A DNA stretch of 15,023 nucleotides from Chitinophagales bacterium (GTDB lineage: Bacteria; Bacteroidota; Bacteroidia; Chitinophagales; BACL12), in assembly GCA_014380545.1 (NCBI GenBank), contig JACMJP010000468.1:1-15023 (forward strand), read 5' to 3'. Every line of letters begins with the position of its first letter. The first letter of the stretch is position 1. The notes under the pieces are model-generated. The model was not told the DNA's origin. It saw only the letters and a list, made by a program, of their open reading frames with translations, and did not search any database. A program made the translations under genes and the position numbers. Shown piece by piece: positions 14,027 to 15,023 of this stretch.

Positions 14027-15023
14027 TCACACAAACGCTTCATCCATTATACCGCCCGGTATTAAATAAGATGGTATGTCATCTTTAAATCCGAGGATAT
14101 GTGCTATTGTTGGAACAATATCAATTGACTGACCATTCGGAACTTCAGTTGTACCTACTACGGTTCCCTGATTTACAACATCGGCTGGTCCTACAATTAA
14201 TCCGAACACATCTCTTGAATTTTCATCTGTTGTATGGTCATAAGCAAATAAACCATTTGCATCCACTAATGTATTTGCTTCAAGATTTCTTCCGTGCTCA
14301 GGTATCATGATCATGATTGTATCATCTGCCAGTACTGGGTCATTTTGAATTTTATTCCACAACCACCCCATACCATAGTCACTCTTATGCAGGTTTTGAA
14401 TATATCCTGAAAAATCTGTGTGGCATACATCAAGGTTTGTAGTATTTACCACTAATAATTCAGGATGGAATTGTTCCATTATTTTCCATGCAGAAGCGAT
14501 ATTGATAAGATCGCCTGACAAATTATAAGTAGGAACTCCTGTTGGCAAAGGCCATTCAATAGGAATATCCCCCTGTAATAATTTTAGAATAAATTCATGT
14601 ATCTCCTGTTTTTCTTCAGCAGAATTTACAATACCCGGAATATCTGTAATTGATTTATCGAAATTTTTATTGAGAAAAGTTTTAATTGTATTTAAACGGT
14701 TTAATTCCTCAGGGTGTAATGCATTTAATGTAGAAAATTTATCGTATGCGAATGAACCAAATGTTGTCACCGGGCTAATATAATTTGCTCCGTATAAAGA
14801 ACCATAATCCGGATGACGGCTATAATTTAATGCGGGATAAGGACCAAGATCTAAAGACACCCACCATGCATTCAATGCGCTTTTTGCAGGATCAGTATGC
14901 TTGCGGTAATATTCAAAAATGGTTGGATATTCAGGATTGATATTCAGATTCAAACCTGTTTCAGTATATCTGCCCGTAAGTACAACTGAGTGACCGTTGA
15001 AATGCCCTGTTGGACCCTCAGCA
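14027..15023 (-). CDS. Alkaline phosphatase/sulfatase-superfamily hydrolase (5' end outside the window)
   Basis: The frame runs off the right edge with 331 codons visible, so the N-terminus is missing; the TTG at 14953 is internal. The fold of the alkaline phosphatase superfamily is indicated by GPTGHFNGHSVVLTGRYTE near the start (the nucleophile region that in sulfatases reads C-x-P-S-R...LTGR), LDVCHTDFSGYIQNLHKSDY followed by GMGWLW (DxxxH metal-ligand region), IMIPEHGRN (the DHG-type metal motif) and SIDIVPTIAHILGF near the C-terminus. The sulfatase formylglycine Cys/Ser is absent from its expected place, so a Thr nucleophile (in GPTGH) and phosphoesterase-type activity are more likely than sulfatase. 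It is the first visible gene of a leftward operon with two lipoproteins. Substrate unknown. Confidence 0.8.
   Translation of the reverse strand, partial: AEGPTGHFNGHSVVLTGRYTETGLNLNINPEYPTIFEYYRKHTDPAKSALNAWWVSLDLGPYPALNYSRHPDYGSLYGANYISPVTTFGSFAYDKFSTLNALHPEELNRLNTIKTFLNKNFDKSITDIPGIVNSAEEKQEIHEFILKLLQGDIPIEWPLPTGVPTYNLSGDLINIASAWKIMEQFHPELLVVNTTNLDVCHTDFSGYIQNLHKSDYGMGWLWNKIQNDPVLADDTIMIMIPEHGRNLEANTLVDANGLFAYDHTTDENSRDVFGLIVGPADVVNQGTVVGTTEVPNGQSIDIVPTIAHILGFKDDIPSYLIPGGIMDEAFV

Noticed and set aside
1..15023. CRISPR arrays, insertion sequences, rRNA and intact tRNA genes
   Set aside because: No regularly spaced repeats, transposase motifs, terminal inverted repeats or complete cloverleaf were seen on either strand.

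Overview
The window looks like a chromosomal segment of a low-GC member of the Bacteroidota, probably an environmental or uncultured lineage near Chitinophagales/Flavobacteriales. The evidence is a secreted NHL-repeat protein with a C-terminal type IX secretion (T9SS) sorting domain, lipoproteins with Bacteroidota-style sequence after the lipobox cysteine, a YdiY-like outer-membrane barrel, several perfect TAnnTTTG -7 promoter boxes (the Bacteroidota sigma-A motif), and genes that mostly lack a Shine-Dalgarno sequence. Base composition is AT-rich, about 25-30% GC in hand-counted samples of the large genes.

Region 1 (1-1430) looks like accessory DNA. It has the end of a coiled-coil gene, a small two-membrane-segment protein broken by a frameshift at a G5 run, two tiny unannotated minus-strand ORFs, and a divergent small HTH regulator with clearly higher GC (46% over 1021-1200). 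It ends at 1414-1430, which reads like the last 17 bases of a serine tRNA (T-loop end, T-stem, acceptor strand, discriminator G), followed directly by a strong intrinsic terminator, with no tRNA body upstream. The best reading is an integration scar: the displaced 3' end of a tRNA-Ser with its native terminator, marking the right boundary of an integrative element that lies to the left.

Region 2 (1553-6372, plus strand) holds backbone genes: a two-CBS-domain protein, a very large exported Asp-box/sortilin-like beta-propeller protein, a 440-base intergenic region with a long bulged hairpin, and a DUF481-type outer-membrane barrel.

Region 3 (6383-9010, minus) is a complete mutS, convergent with the barrel gene. 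Region 4 (9343-11658, plus) is the NHL-repeat T9SS cargo protein with a MopE-like metal-binding motif and Ig-like domains, closed by a clear intrinsic terminator.

Region 5 (11742-15023, minus) contains an exported ankyrin-repeat protein and then a probable three-gene operon running leftward: an alkaline-phosphatase/sulfatase-superfamily hydrolase truncated by the window edge, a lipoprotein with a cytochrome-c-like CX4CH motif and a TTG start, and a second lipoprotein that overlaps it by ATGA. Most of the window is ordinary Bacteroidota backbone. The left edge is the part most likely to hold something undescribed.
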